64,000 bases of DNA from a bacterium (GCA_030426805.1 JAUHXU010000004.1:172792-236791); one strand, 5' to 3'. Positions 9,690-18,386 are shown, counted from the first letter of the stretch. A program made the numbers and translations. The notes: a model not told the origin generated them from the sequence alone.

Positions 9690-11708
9690 ATGAACCTGCC
9701 CCGGCTCGACACGTCGTTTCGGCTGCAGTCGGCATTCGAGCCGACCGGCGATCAGCCCGCCGCGATCGACCGACTCGTGCGGGGTGTCGAGCGTGGGGAT
9801 CGCGTTCAGGTCCTCCTCGGCGTCACCGGCAGCGGCAAGACGTTCACGATGGCGCAGACGATCGCGCGCCTTCAGCGACCGGCGCTCGTGCTCGCCCCGA
9901 ACAAGACGCTCGCCGCGCAGCTGTTCGAGGAGTTCTGGACGCTGTTCCCCGAGAACGCGGTCGAGTACTTCGTCAGCTACTACGACTACTACCAGCCCGA
10001 AGCGTACGTGCCCGGCACCGACACGTACATCGAGAAGGACTCGGCGATCAACGAGCGCATCGACCGGATGCGCCACTCGGCGACCCGTTCGCTGCTCACC
10101 CGGCGCGACGTGATCATCGTCGCGAGTGTCAGCGCGATCTACGGCCTCGGTTCGCCGGAGTCGTACCACGGGATGACCGTCGCGTTCAAGCGGGGGGACG
10201 AGGTCGACCGCGACGATGCGCTCCGCCGGCTGGCCTCGATCCAGTACAAGCGCAATCCGATCGACCTCGCGCGCGGCACGTTCCGCTGTCGCGGCGACGT
10301 GATCGAGGTCTTTCCGGTCTACGAGGACGATGCGATCGTTCGGATCGAGCTGTTCGGCGACGAGGTCGACAACCTGGAGCGCGTCGATCCGCTGACCGGT
10401 GAGGTGCTCGGTTCACTCGATGCGATCGAGATCTTCCCGGCGAGCCACTACGTGACGCCGCAGGATCGGTTGAAGCGGGCGATCGAGGGCATCCGCGAGG
10501 AACTCGAGACGCACGAACAGTCGCTGGAGCGCGCGGGCAAACTCCTCGAAGCGCAGCGACTCGGTCAGCGCACGCGCTACGACCTCGAGCTGCTGCGTCA
10601 CGTCGGCTTCTGCTCGGGCATCGAGAACTACTCGCGCTACATGGACGGGCGCGCGCCGGGCGAAGCGCCGAGCACGTTGCTCGACTACTTCCCCGACGAT
10701 TACCTGCTCTTCGTCGACGAGAGCCACGTGACGATTCCGCAGGTCGGCGGCATGTATCGCGGGGACCGCTCGCGCAAGGAGACGCTCGTCGAGCACGGCT
10801 TTCGCCTGCCGAGCGCGTTCGACAATCGGCCGCTTCGGTTCGAGGAGTTCACCGAGCGGTTCGGCCAGATGGTCGCCGTATCCGCGACGCCCGGCGACTG
10901 GGAGCGGGAGCACGCGGGCGGCTTCGTGATCGAACAGATCATTCGGCCGACGGGACTCGTCGACCCGCAGATCGACGTTCGCCCGGCGACCGGCCAGGTC
11001 GACGATCTGCTCGGCGAGATCCGCGCGCGGGTCACTGCCGGCGAGCGCGTGCTCGTGACCACGTTGACCAAACGCATGGCCGAGGAGTTGACCGAGTATT
11101 ACGCGGGCCTCGGGATCAAGGTCCGCTACATGCACTCCGACATCGACACGCTGGAGCGGTCGGCGTTGCTGAAGAACCTGCGACTCGGGACGTTCGACGT
11201 GCTCGTCGGGATCAACCTGCTTCGCGAGGGACTCGACCTGCCGGAGGTGAGCCTCGTCGCGGTGCTCGACGCGGACAAGGAGGGCTTCCTGCGGTCGGCG
11301 CGCAGCTTGATCCAGACGGTCGGGCGCGCGGCGCGCAACGCCGACGGGCGCGTAATCCTCTACGCGGATTCGCGGACCGACAGCATCGACGAGACGATGC
11401 GCGAAACGGACCGTCGCCGGAGCATCCAGGAGGCGTTCAACGAAGAGCACGGCATCACGCCGACGACGATCACGAAGCCGCTGTCCGAGGGGCTCGACGC
11501 GATCTACGAGGCGGCATACGCCGAGCGGGAGGTCGGCGAAGCGCGGGAGGGGGACGACGACGTCGAGGACGTGAACGCGATCCCCGAGCGCGTCGCCGCG
11601 CTACGCAAGCAGATGCAGGCAGCGGCGAAGCGGCTCGAGTTCGAGGAGGCCGCGCGGCTCCGCGACGAGATCGCCAGGCTCGAGGCGCTCCACCTGCGCT
11701 TCGGATAG
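9690..11708 (+). CDS. uvrB: Excinuclease ABC subunit B
   Basis: A 672-residue UvrB of normal length, the damage-verifying helicase of nucleotide excision repair, acting with UvrA and UvrC. Walker A is GVTGSGKT near residue 45. The absolutely characteristic YYDYYQPEAYVPGTDTYIEK beta-hairpin region, the DESHVTIPQ motif, QTVGRAARN (motif VI) and a C-terminal UVR helix hairpin (KRLEFEEAARLRDEI) that binds UvrC are all present. The start ATG has GGAGGAG 7 bases upstream. It is monocistronic on its strand. uvrC lies about 1 kb downstream, separated by an antisense gene; the proximity of uvrB and uvrC is notable but not an operon. No LexA-type palindrome was seen ahead of it. Confidence 0.98.
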   Translation: MNLPRLDTSFRLQSAFEPTGDQPAAIDRLVRGVERGDRVQVLLGVTGSGKTFTMAQTIARLQRPALVLAPNKTLAAQLFEEFWTLFPENAVEYFVSYYDYYQPEAYVPGTDTYIEKDSAINERIDRMRHSATRSLLTRRDVIIVASVSAIYGLGSPESYHGMTVAFKRGDEVDRDDALRRLASIQYKRNPIDLARGTFRCRGDVIEVFPVYEDDAIVRIELFGDEVDNLERVDPLTGEVLGSLDAIEIFPASHYVTPQDRLKRAIEGIREELETHEQSLERAGKLLEAQRLGQRTRYDLELLRHVGFCSGIENYSRYMDGRAPGEAPSTLLDYFPDDYLLFVDESHVTIPQVGGMYRGDRSRKETLVEHGFRLPSAFDNRPLRFEEFTERFGQMVAVSATPGDWEREHAGGFVIEQIIRPTGLVDPQIDVRPATGQVDDLLGEIRARVTAGERVLVTTLTKRMAEELTEYYAGLGIKVRYMHSDIDTLERSALLKNLRLGTFDVLVGINLLREGLDLPEVSLVAVLDADKEGFLRSARSLIQTVGRAARNADGRVILYADSRTDSIDETMRETDRRRSIQEAFNEEHGITPTTITKPLSEGLDAIYEAAYAEREVGEAREGDDDVEDVNAIPERVAALRKQMQAAAKRLEFEEAARLRDEIARLEALHLRFG

Positions 11709-11719
11709 CGGGCGCGTCG

Positions 11720-12529
11720 TCAGCGCGACGTCGCCGGCGCGGGCGTCGCCGCCGAACGCGTCACCTCGCGCGTGATGAAGAACTCGAGCCCTTCGCGCAT
11801 CTCGTCCCAGAGGCTCGGCCACGCGTCGCGGCGTTCGAGTTCGAGCGTGACGATCGGCCAGTCCTGATCGCTCGCGTAGGCTTCGAGGCTTCCGGTCGGC
11901 GTGAAGCCGCGGGGCGGTCGGACCGGGTAGTCGACGTGGCGGGCGAGTTGGTAGCCGAGATACTGTGCCGGGCCGTGGAACGCGACGTGGTTCAACGGAC
12001 CGCGGACGTTCATCACCCGCGCCGGACGCGCCTCGGTCAGCGCCTGCACGAGCGCCTTCGTCTCCGGCTCGGACCCCGGTAGCGGTCCGGTCGCCGGGTA
12101 GGCGTGCCAGTTGCCGCTCGGCAGGTTGCGGTTGAGGTCGACGCCGCGGCGATTCTCGGGCGTGCCGCTGGCGAGTCCGTCGAGGTTGATCGCCGGGAGC
12201 ACGACGATCGTCCGGCCCTTGACGAGGCGGGGCGTGACCCGCAGGTGCTCGATCAACCGCTCGAGCAACTCGGTGCTCGCCGGGACGTCGCCACGCTGCC
12301 CGCCGACGAAGACGGCGACGTCGGGGCCGCTCCCGAAGACGTGCGCGTGGATCGGCGCGAAGTCCACCGTCCAGCCGACGATCTTCGTCCGGTAGGCGAC
12401 GCTCTGGACGTGCTCGATCATCTCGCGCGAGGTGCTCGACGGGGCGGCGCATCCGCCGAGGAGCGCCGCTGCGAAGACCAGCGGGGCGAGGCGCGCGCAA
12501 CGGCGTCGCGAGTAGGAGGATCGTGGCAT
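11720..12529 (-). CDS. M14/MpaA-fold lipoprotein lacking zinc ligands (pseudo-amidase)
   Basis: A 269-residue lipoprotein with lipobox LLGGC (C27). The fold is that of bacterial M14 peptidases related to murein peptide amidase MpaA: GGQRGD (76-81), VVLPAINLDGLA, RGVDLNRNLPSGNW, a VRGPLNHVAFHGPA segment and VTLELE near the end. In active relatives GGxHGDE carries two zinc ligands and the SIHSPLN-type segment the third. Here the three positions are R79, V82 and R176, while the catalytic glutamate position (E230) and the substrate-arginine region RGVDLNRN are kept. The protein therefore probably binds a peptide or cell-wall fragment without hydrolysing it, or is a degenerate enzyme. It sits between uvrB and uvrC on the opposite strand. 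Confidence 0.75.
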   Translation of the reverse strand: MPRSSYSRRRCARLAPLVFAAALLGGCAAPSSTSREMIEHVQSVAYRTKIVGWTVDFAPIHAHVFGSGPDVAVFVGGQRGDVPASTELLERLIEHLRVTPRLVKGRTIVVLPAINLDGLASGTPENRRGVDLNRNLPSGNWHAYPATGPLPGSEPETKALVQALTEARPARVMNVRGPLNHVAFHGPAQYLGYQLARHVDYPVRPPRGFTPTGSLEAYASDQDWPIVTLELERRDAWPSLWDEMREGLEFFITREVTRSAATPAPATSR

Positions 12530-12580
12530 CGCGGTTCGTGCTCGGCGGCCCGTGCTCGGATGGTCGTGCCGGCGCGCCTG

Positions 12581-12640
12581 CTATCATCTATCCGTCTGCG
12601 GTTCGCGCCGCGTGTCTGGCCGCGCGCGTATCGATGATAG
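12581..12640. repeat. Inverted repeat CTATCATC...GATGATAG before uvrC
   Basis: CTATCATC at 12581-12588 has its exact reverse complement GATGATAG at 12633-12640, with 44 bases between, 24 bases before the uvrC start codon. The enclosed DNA is GC-rich and could extend the pairing partly. It could be an operator pair, an RNA hairpin in the uvrC leader or chance; the AT-rich arms stand out in a GC-rich genome. TATCAT inside the left arm could also be a -10 element, but no convincing -35 lies in front of it. Confidence 0.35.
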
Positions 12641-12664
12641 ACCAGGGTTCTCCGGAGGCAACCC

Positions 12665-14524
12665 GTGACCGAGGCCAATCTCGAGCACATCCGAACGCTC
12701 GCGCAGCAGCTGCCGCGTGAGCCGGGCGTCTACATCTTCAAGGACGTCCGGGGCCGGATTCTCTACATCGGCAAGGCCAAGGACCTCAGGGCGCGGGTGC
12801 AGACCTACCTCCCGGAGGGTGGCGACGGCCGGCCGTTGGTGCCGGCGCTGCAGGCCGACGCGCACGACCTCGACTACGTCGTGACGCCGGACGAGTTCGA
12901 GGCGCTGCTCCTCGAGAACAGCATGATCAAGAAAGAGCGGCCGAAGTACAACATCCGGCTGCGCGACGACAAGAGCTACGTCAGCGTGCGCTACGATCTG
13001 CGGGAGCCGTTCGGGCGCCTCGAAGTCACCCGGAAGATCCGCAAGGACGGCGCGCGCTACCTCGGTCCGTTCCTGAGCGCCGGGTCGGTCCGCGCGACGT
13101 TACGCCTGATCCTCCCGCTGCATCCATTGCGCCTGTGCAGCGACCACGTCTTCCACAACCGCGTGCGGCCGTGCGTCTACTACCAGATCGGCCGGTGCCC
13201 GGCGCCGTGCGTCGACAAGATCAGCGAGGACGACTACCGGCGCAATCTCGAGGGGGCGGTGCGGCTGTTGCAAGGCCGCGAGAGCGACCTGATCGAGGCG
13301 TTGCGGCAGCGGATGTGGAACGCGTCGGAGGCGGAGAACTTCGAGGTCGCGGCCCGGATCCGGGATCAGATCGAGCGGGTGCGGCGGACCGCGGAGAACG
13401 CGCGGGTCGTCACCGACGAGCGACGGCACGCCGACGTGTTCGCGCTCGTGCGGGAAGGCGAGCGGGTCGCGGTGAACGTCCTGACGGTCCGCGCGGGCCG
13501 CTTGATGACGACGCGACCGCACGTCTTTCGCACACCGCAGGACGACGCGGAGGTGCTGACCCACTTCGTCGTGCAGTTCTACGGCGCCGAGCGCGAGATC
13601 CCGCCGGCGGTGTTCGTCGACCGGGCGATCGACGGGGCCGAGTCGGTCGAAGCATGGCTGCGTCGGCGGCGGGAGCGGTCCGTCGCATTGCGGCAGCCGC
13701 AACGGGGCGACGGCGCGCGACTGATCGGCATCGCGCAGCGCAACGCCGGGGTCGCGCTCGAGCAGGCCGCGCTCCGCGGCGCGCGCGACGGCAGCGCGGC
13801 CGTGGAGGCGCTCGGGCGGGCGCTCGGCCTCGCGCGCGATCCGATCCGACTCGAGGCCTACGACATCAGCCATACGGGTGGCGGGCAGACGGTCGGCGTC
13901 GCGGTGACGTTCGAGCACGGCGAGCCCGAGAAGTCCGGCTACCGAAAGCTGCGCCTGCGCGCCGCGACCGACGGGGACGACTACGCGGCGATGGAGGAGG
14001 TCCTGCGGCGCCGCTTCACGCGCCGTCTGGCGGAGGACGAGCCGATGCCGGACCTCGTCGTGATCGACGGTGGCCGCGGCCAGCTCAATCGCGCGCTCGA
14101 AGTGCTGCGGGAAGTCGGCGTCGAGCCGGAGGACACGGTGGTCTGCGCGCTCGCGAAGGGCCGCACCGAGGAGGGCAAGCGCATCCGACCCCGGGACCGA
14201 CAGGAGAAGGTCTACGTCGGCGATCAGGCGGAGCCGCTGCTGCTGCCGTCCGGCGAGCCCGCATTGACCCTCCTCGACCGACTGCGCGACGAGGCGCACC
14301 GGTTCGCGATCACCTATCACCGGTCGTTGCGGTCCAAGGCGCGGATCGGGTCGGCCCTGGACCAAGTGCCTGGCGTCGGCCCACGCACCCGCAAGAAGCT
14401 CCTCACCGCGTTCGGTAGCCTCGACGGCCTCCGCGGCGCGAGCGCGCCCGAGATTCGCAAACGCGCCGGGGTCTCGGATGCCGTCGCCCGTGCCGTCGCG
14501 GAACGCTTCGGCGAGAAGGACTGA
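12665..14524 (+). CDS. uvrC: Excinuclease ABC subunit C
   Basis: A 619-residue UvrC, the dual-incision nuclease of nucleotide excision repair. The order is a GIY-YIG domain at residues 15-95 (PGVYIFKDVRGRILYIGKAKDLRARV), a cysteine-bearing RPCVYYQIGRCPAPC segment, a UVR helix hairpin that meets UvrB (NFEVAARIRDQI), the UvrC RNase H-like domain (YDISHTGGGQTVG, DLVVIDGGRGQL) and a C-terminal helix-hairpin-helix (VPGVGPRTRKKLLTAFG). It starts with GTG preceded by GGAGG at 8 bases. It converges on xerD with about 95 bases between, in which no terminator was recognised. Confidence 0.98.
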   Translation: MTEANLEHIRTLAQQLPREPGVYIFKDVRGRILYIGKAKDLRARVQTYLPEGGDGRPLVPALQADAHDLDYVVTPDEFEALLLENSMIKKERPKYNIRLRDDKSYVSVRYDLREPFGRLEVTRKIRKDGARYLGPFLSAGSVRATLRLILPLHPLRLCSDHVFHNRVRPCVYYQIGRCPAPCVDKISEDDYRRNLEGAVRLLQGRESDLIEALRQRMWNASEAENFEVAARIRDQIERVRRTAENARVVTDERRHADVFALVREGERVAVNVLTVRAGRLMTTRPHVFRTPQDDAEVLTHFVVQFYGAEREIPPAVFVDRAIDGAESVEAWLRRRRERSVALRQPQRGDGARLIGIAQRNAGVALEQAALRGARDGSAAVEALGRALGLARDPIRLEAYDISHTGGGQTVGVAVTFEHGEPEKSGYRKLRLRAATDGDDYAAMEEVLRRRFTRRLAEDEPMPDLVVIDGGRGQLNRALEVLREVGVEPEDTVVCALAKGRTEEGKRIRPRDRQEKVYVGDQAEPLLLPSGEPALTLLDRLRDEAHRFAITYHRSLRSKARIGSALDQVPGVGPRTRKKLLTAFGSLDGLRGASAPEIRKRAGVSDAVARAVAERFGEKD

Positions 14525-14618
14525 TCGCGAGCCTCGGCGAAGCGCGCTGCGGCGAATCTGTCCCGTTTCGCGTGCGCGTGGCGGCCGTGTTTCAGCTGTC
14601 TTCGGGGTCGCCGTTGCC

Positions 14619-15521
14619 TCAGCCGCGGGGGTGGAAGCGGGCGTGGGCGGAGCGGAGTCGATCCTCGTCGACGTGCGTGTAGATCTGGGTGGTCGCGACG
14701 TCGGCGTGGCCGAGGAGTTCCTGGACGCTGCGGAGGTCGGCGCCGCCGGCGAGCAGGTGCGTCGCGAAGGTGTGGCGCAGCGTGTGCGGCGACGGCAGCG
14801 GGTCGAGCCCGGCGCGTCGGGCGGCACCGCGGACGACCTGGAAGATCCGTTGGCGCGAGACGGGGCGTCCGTTGACGGTGAGCAGCAGCGTGCCGGGATC
14901 GGGGCGGCGGCCGAGGAGGCGCGGTCGGGCCTCGGTGCGGTAACGCTCGAGCCACGCGCGGGCCGGCGCGCCGATCGGGACGAGCCGCTCCTTGTCGCCC
15001 TTGCCGCGCACGCGGCACCAGTCCCGGGTGTCGGCGAACGCATCGGAGGGCAGCGCGACGAGCTCCGACACGCGGACGCCGCTCGCGTAGAGCAGCTCGA
15101 GGGCCGTGCGGTCGCGAATCGCGAGGGCGGGCGGACCGTCGATCGCCGCGAAGAGTCGGTCGACCTCGACGCGCCGGAGGTAGCGGGGCAGGCGCGACCA
15201 GGCCTTCGGGCTGCGCGCGCTCTCGGCCGGGCTGTCGGCGCGGACGCCCTCGACGACCAGGAACCGGAAGAAGCCGCGGATCGCGGCGACGTGGCGCGCG
15301 AGCGACGCGGGCGCGAGCCCGGTCGCGCTGACCCGCCGCACGTGTGCGGCGATCGCTGCGCGGTCGACGCGGCGGAGGTCGGCGCCCGTCGTTCGCAGGT
15401 CGTCGGCGAGGCGGCCGAGGTCGCGACGGTAGGCGTCGATCGTGTTCGGCCGGAGCCCGGCTTCGGCCGCGAGTGCGTCGAGGTAGTCGTCGATGCGGTC
15501 GTCGATTGTGGGGTGGGCCAT
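14619..15521 (-). CDS. xerD: Tyrosine recombinase XerD
   Basis: A 300-residue site-specific recombinase of the Xer type, of standard length. The N-terminal SAM-like DNA-binding domain covers residues 5-95. The catalytic set is complete: R150 (ASGVRVSEL), K174 (GKGDKERLVP), H246 and R249 (HTLRH), H272 (LLGHADV) and nucleophile Y281 (QIYTHV). Xer recombinases resolve chromosome dimers at dif together with FtsK. No attachment site or phage gene is nearby, so it is a chromosomal Xer rather than a phage integrase; whether it is XerC or XerD cannot be settled without the partner gene, and XerD fits better by overall wording. It ends about 95 bases from the uvrC stop. Confidence 0.9.
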   Translation of the reverse strand: MAHPTIDDRIDDYLDALAAEAGLRPNTIDAYRRDLGRLADDLRTTGADLRRVDRAAIAAHVRRVSATGLAPASLARHVAAIRGFFRFLVVEGVRADSPAESARSPKAWSRLPRYLRRVEVDRLFAAIDGPPALAIRDRTALELLYASGVRVSELVALPSDAFADTRDWCRVRGKGDKERLVPIGAPARAWLERYRTEARPRLLGRRPDPGTLLLTVNGRPVSRQRIFQVVRGAARRAGLDPLPSPHTLRHTFATHLLAGGADLRSVQELLGHADVATTQIYTHVDEDRLRSAHARFHPRG

Positions 15522-15582
15522 CGGGCCCGAGTAAACCGCGCCGAAGCGCCGCCGAGAAGGGGCTGGAGCGGGCCGGGTGCGC

Positions 15583-15612
15583 TTGAAACCGCCCCCTGCG
15601 GTGACCTATACT
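15583..15612 (+). promoter_or_regulatory. Sigma-70-like promoter for the dksA-like/lspA/pyrD operon
   Basis: TTGAAA at 15583-15588 and TATACT at 15607-15612 are separated by 18 bases. Each differs from the sigma-70 consensus by one base. They lie 42 bases before the GTG start at 15654 and just upstream of the divergent xerD, in an AT-richer patch of a GC-rich region. Confidence 0.75.
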
Positions 15613-15653
15613 TCTGCGCCTTGTTTAACTGGCTGATACGGAAGAGGTTAAGC

Positions 15654-16043
15654 GTGGCCTGGAAGATGACCGCCGCGGATCGCCGGCGGTACAAGAAGCT
15701 CCTGCTCGACAAGCGGCAGGAACTCTGTGGCGACGTGGATTCGATGGAGAGCCAGGCGCTCCGTGCAGCGGACCAAGACGCCTCGGTCGACCACGTGGCG
15801 GACTTCGGCAGCGACAACTACGAGCAGACGCTGACGCTCGGGTTGATCGAGAACAACGGGAAGCTGCTGCAGGAGATCGACGCCGCGCTCGAGCGCATCG
15901 CCGATCGAAGCTACGGCTACTGCGTGCACAGCGGCGAAGCGATCGCGAAGGCGCGCCTCGACGCGATTCCGTGGACGCCATACTCCATCGAAACCCAGCG
16001 CCTGATCGAGCAGGGCGAGCTGACGATCGACGACGGCGAATGA
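15654..16043 (+). CDS. DksA/TraR-family RNA polymerase-binding protein, degenerate zinc finger
   Basis: A 129-residue small protein with an N-terminal coiled coil (residues 8-85) and a C-terminal DksA-type globular motif YGYCVHSGEAIAKARL followed by AIPWTPYSIETQ. Typical DksA has a C4 zinc finger in this place; here only C90 remains and the other three positions are S93, S111 and T114, so zinc is probably not bound, as in the cysteine-poor DksA paralogues known in some bacteria. DksA-type proteins enter the RNA polymerase secondary channel and shape the stringent response. The acidic coiled-coil tip (DQDASVDHVADFGSD) is retained. The GTG start has AAGAGG 7 bases upstream; ATG 15666 is the alternative. 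lspA overlaps its stop (ATGA). Confidence 0.85.
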   Translation: MAWKMTAADRRRYKKLLLDKRQELCGDVDSMESQALRAADQDASVDHVADFGSDNYEQTLTLGLIENNGKLLQEIDAALERIADRSYGYCVHSGEAIAKARLDAIPWTPYSIETQRLIEQGELTIDDGE

Positions 16044-16600
16044 AGGCGAAGCTGCCCTACCTGATCCTCGTCGCGGTGTGCGTCGCGGTCGACCTCTGGA
16101 CGAAGGCGATCGCGTTCGACGCGTACGACGCGAACGGTCGGAACATCCAGGTCATCGCGACCGATGCGTTCGAGCTCGACTGGGGCAAGGTCCTGAATCA
16201 CGGCGGGATGTTCGGGATGGGCGCCGACAACGGCGGCATCCTCAAGTACCTCCGCCTCGGCGCGCTCGCGATCGTCCTGTTCTTCTTCCTGCGCGCGGCC
16301 GCGACGATGCGCCTCTTCCTCGTCGCGCTCTCGCTGATCCTCGCCGGCGCGCTCGGCAACCTCTACGACAGCTTCTTCAACAACGGCGCCGTGCGCGACT
16401 TCATCGAGGTCAGGCTGCTGTTCATGCCGAAGTCGATCTTCGGCACGCTGTTCGACCCGTGGCCGACGTTCAACGTCGCCGATTCGTTGATCCTGATCGG
16501 GGCCGGGCTGCTCGTGATCCAGCTGTTCTTCGACGGCAAACGCGACACCGCGGATGCGAAAGCGCCGGTGCCGGACGAACGGATCGGGACCGAGGCATGA
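16040..16600 (+). CDS. lspA: Lipoprotein signal peptidase II
   Basis: A 186-residue polytopic inner-membrane aspartyl protease that removes signal peptides from prolipoproteins, the enzyme needed for the several lipoproteins in this window. Four membrane segments are visible (7-23, 70-88, 92-109, 146-166). The NHGGMFGMG motif matches the NxGxxFG box. The catalytic aspartates are D120 (AVRDFIEV) and D148 (FNVADS). The start ATG overlaps the preceding TGA, and its own stop overlaps the pyrD start, so translation is coupled on both sides. The C-terminal tail (DTADAKAPVPDERIG) is a short acidic extension. Confidence 0.95.
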   Translation: MKAKLPYLILVAVCVAVDLWTKAIAFDAYDANGRNIQVIATDAFELDWGKVLNHGGMFGMGADNGGILKYLRLGALAIVLFFFLRAAATMRLFLVALSLILAGALGNLYDSFFNNGAVRDFIEVRLLFMPKSIFGTLFDPWPTFNVADSLILIGAGLLVIQLFFDGKRDTADAKAPVPDERIGTEA

Positions 16601-17550
16601 CCATGCGCGACGCGTCTCCTCTCGCGGTTCGCGTCGGAACGCTCGCTCTCCGGAGTCCGCTGCTGACCGCGAGCGGGACGTTCAACCTGAAGGCGGACCT
16701 GTCCCGCGTCGTCGACGTCTCCCGACTGGGCGGCATCGTCACGAAGACCGTCACGCCCCGTCGCCGGCTCGGCAACCCGCCGCATCGCGTCGCGGAGGTG
16801 CCCGGGGGGCTCCTGAACTCGATCGGGCTGATGAACGAGGGAGCCGACGGCTTTCTCGCGAAGGAGTTCCCGGCGTATCGCGACGCCGACACGAACGTGA
16901 TCGTCAATATCGGCGGCGACGACGCCGACGACTTCGCCGCGATGGCGGAGCGCTTCGGCGCGATGCCGGAAGTCGACGCCCTCGAGATCAACGTCTCGTG
17001 CCCGAACGTGAAGAAGGGGACCGCGGTGTTCGCCGCGCGCCCGGAGGCGACCGCCGAGGTCGTCGCGCGTTGCCGTGCCGCGACCGACGCGCCGCTGTGG
17101 GTCAAGCTCAGCCCCGAGTCGAGTCGCATCGGCGAGTTCGCGCTCGCGGCGCAAGCGGCCGGTGCGAGTGCGCTCACCGTTGCGAACTCCTACGTCGCGC
17201 TCGCCGTCGACTGGCGTCGACGCCAGCCGATCCTCGGGCGCGGGGCCGGCGGCTACACCGGCCCGGGCGTGAAGCCGCTGTCGCTCCGTCTCGTGCACGA
17301 GGTGGCGCGGGTCTGTTCGCTGCCGATCGTCGGCGTCGGCGGGGTTGCGTGCGCCGAGGACGTGCTCGAGTTCCTCGTCGCGGGCGCGAGCGCGGTCCAG
17401 GTCGGCACCGCATACCTGCGGGACCCGTCGATTTTCGCCCGGATCGAACGCGACCTGGTCGACCTGATCGAGCGCGAGTCGCTCGGGCCGCTCGCCGACT
17501 GGACGCGGAGCCTCGACGGCCTCCCCGGAGTCGACGCGCCGTGCAGTTGA
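16597..17550 (+). CDS. pyrD: Dihydroorotate dehydrogenase, class 1B catalytic type
   Basis: A 317-residue FMN enzyme that oxidises dihydroorotate to orotate in pyrimidine synthesis. It has the class 1 catalytic cysteine (C135, in INVSCPNVKKG), FMN-binding VKLSP and GVGGV segments and the PGGLLNSIGLMN substrate loop. Class 1B enzymes use NAD+ with an iron-sulfur PyrK partner; no pyrK is seen here, so the electron acceptor is unsettled. The start is ATG 16597, whose last bases overlap the lspA stop; a second ATG two codons on is possible. The next gene starts 10 bases inside its 3' end. Confidence 0.93.
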   Translation: MTMRDASPLAVRVGTLALRSPLLTASGTFNLKADLSRVVDVSRLGGIVTKTVTPRRRLGNPPHRVAEVPGGLLNSIGLMNEGADGFLAKEFPAYRDADTNVIVNIGGDDADDFAAMAERFGAMPEVDALEINVSCPNVKKGTAVFAARPEATAEVVARCRAATDAPLWVKLSPESSRIGEFALAAQAAGASALTVANSYVALAVDWRRRQPILGRGAGGYTGPGVKPLSLRLVHEVARVCSLPIVGVGGVACAEDVLEFLVAGASAVQVGTAYLRDPSIFARIERDLVDLIERESLGPLADWTRSLDGLPGVDAPCS

Positions 17551-18386
17551 GCCAGCTGACCCCGGGCATCGTCGAGCGAGCGGTCGCGATCTACGTCGAT
17601 CTGGCGTACGAGCGCGCGACGCCGCGTACGAAGATCGCCGACGAACTCGACTACACACAGGGAATCGAGCCGCTCCTCGGGCAGTTTCTCGACGAGGCCC
17701 GCGACGTGGTCGGGCGCCGGCTCGCCCGGCATGCGCTGCGGCTCGGCAACGACCGCTATCCGTTCATGAAGTTCGTCGTGCAGGAGTTCCTCCAGGACGA
17801 CGATTTCTACTTCGTCGTCGACACCCACGACGAGATGAAGCTCTCGCCCGACACGCCCGGATTCGACGAGTTCCAGGAGATCCGGCACTACAACCGCGAG
17901 TTGAAGGAGACGATCGAAGGTGCCTGGCTCGAGGCCGGCGTGCCGACGATTCTCGCACTCGAGGAGACGCTCGCCGCCACCGCCGCGGCGGCCCGCGAGG
18001 CCGGCGAGCCCCGCGCCAACGTGCTCGTCGTGGACGACGATTCGACGCTCGCGGCGATCATGGGCGCGATCCTGCAGAAGCACGGTTTCGCGGTCGTCTC
18101 GGCCTCCAACGGGCGCAAGGCGCTCGATCGGTTGCAGGACGCGACATTCGATCTCATCATTTGTGACTACCAGATGCCGGTGATGGACGGGGCGGATCTC
18201 GTCGAGGCGTTGCGCGAGCGCGACGACACGCGCGAGACGCCGGTGCTGCTCGCGACGGCGGCACCGCTCTCCCTCGCCGACATCACGGACAAGGCGAACG
18301 GCTTCCTCGTGAAGCCGTATCGCGAGGAGGTGCTGATCGGACTGATCGGCAACCTCCTGGACGAGGGCGCGTCGGGAGCGGCGTGA
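17541..18386 (+). CDS. Response regulator with uncharacterised N-terminal domain
   Basis: A 281-residue protein with a C-terminal CheY-like receiver at about residues 159-280 (VLVVDDDS, phosphoacceptor D209 in ICDYQMPVMDG, K in FLVKPY). Residues 1-140 are a domain I do not recognise: a helical start (VERAVAIYVDLAYERATPRTKI), then acidic and aromatic stretches (QDDDFYFVVDTHDEMKLSP). An alanine-rich linker (140-155) joins the two parts. With no DNA-binding output domain, it may act by protein contact. The GTG start lies within the end of pyrD. Its place between pyrD and secA gives no functional clue. Confidence 0.85.
   Translation: MQLSQLTPGIVERAVAIYVDLAYERATPRTKIADELDYTQGIEPLLGQFLDEARDVVGRRLARHALRLGNDRYPFMKFVVQEFLQDDDFYFVVDTHDEMKLSPDTPGFDEFQEIRHYNRELKETIEGAWLEAGVPTILALEETLAATAAAAREAGEPRANVLVVDDDSTLAAIMGAILQKHGFAVVSASNGRKALDRLQDATFDLIICDYQMPVMDGADLVEALRERDDTRETPVLLATAAPLSLADITDKANGFLVKPYREEVLIGLIGNLLDEGASGAA

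Noticed and set aside
9600..12664. LexA (SOS) boxes controlling uvrB or uvrC
   Set aside because: No CTGT-N8-ACAG or Gram-positive-type box was seen near either start.
14619..15521. Phage or island integrase with an attachment site
   Set aside because: All Xer catalytic residues and standard length, no tRNA overlap, no direct repeats and no phage genes nearby.
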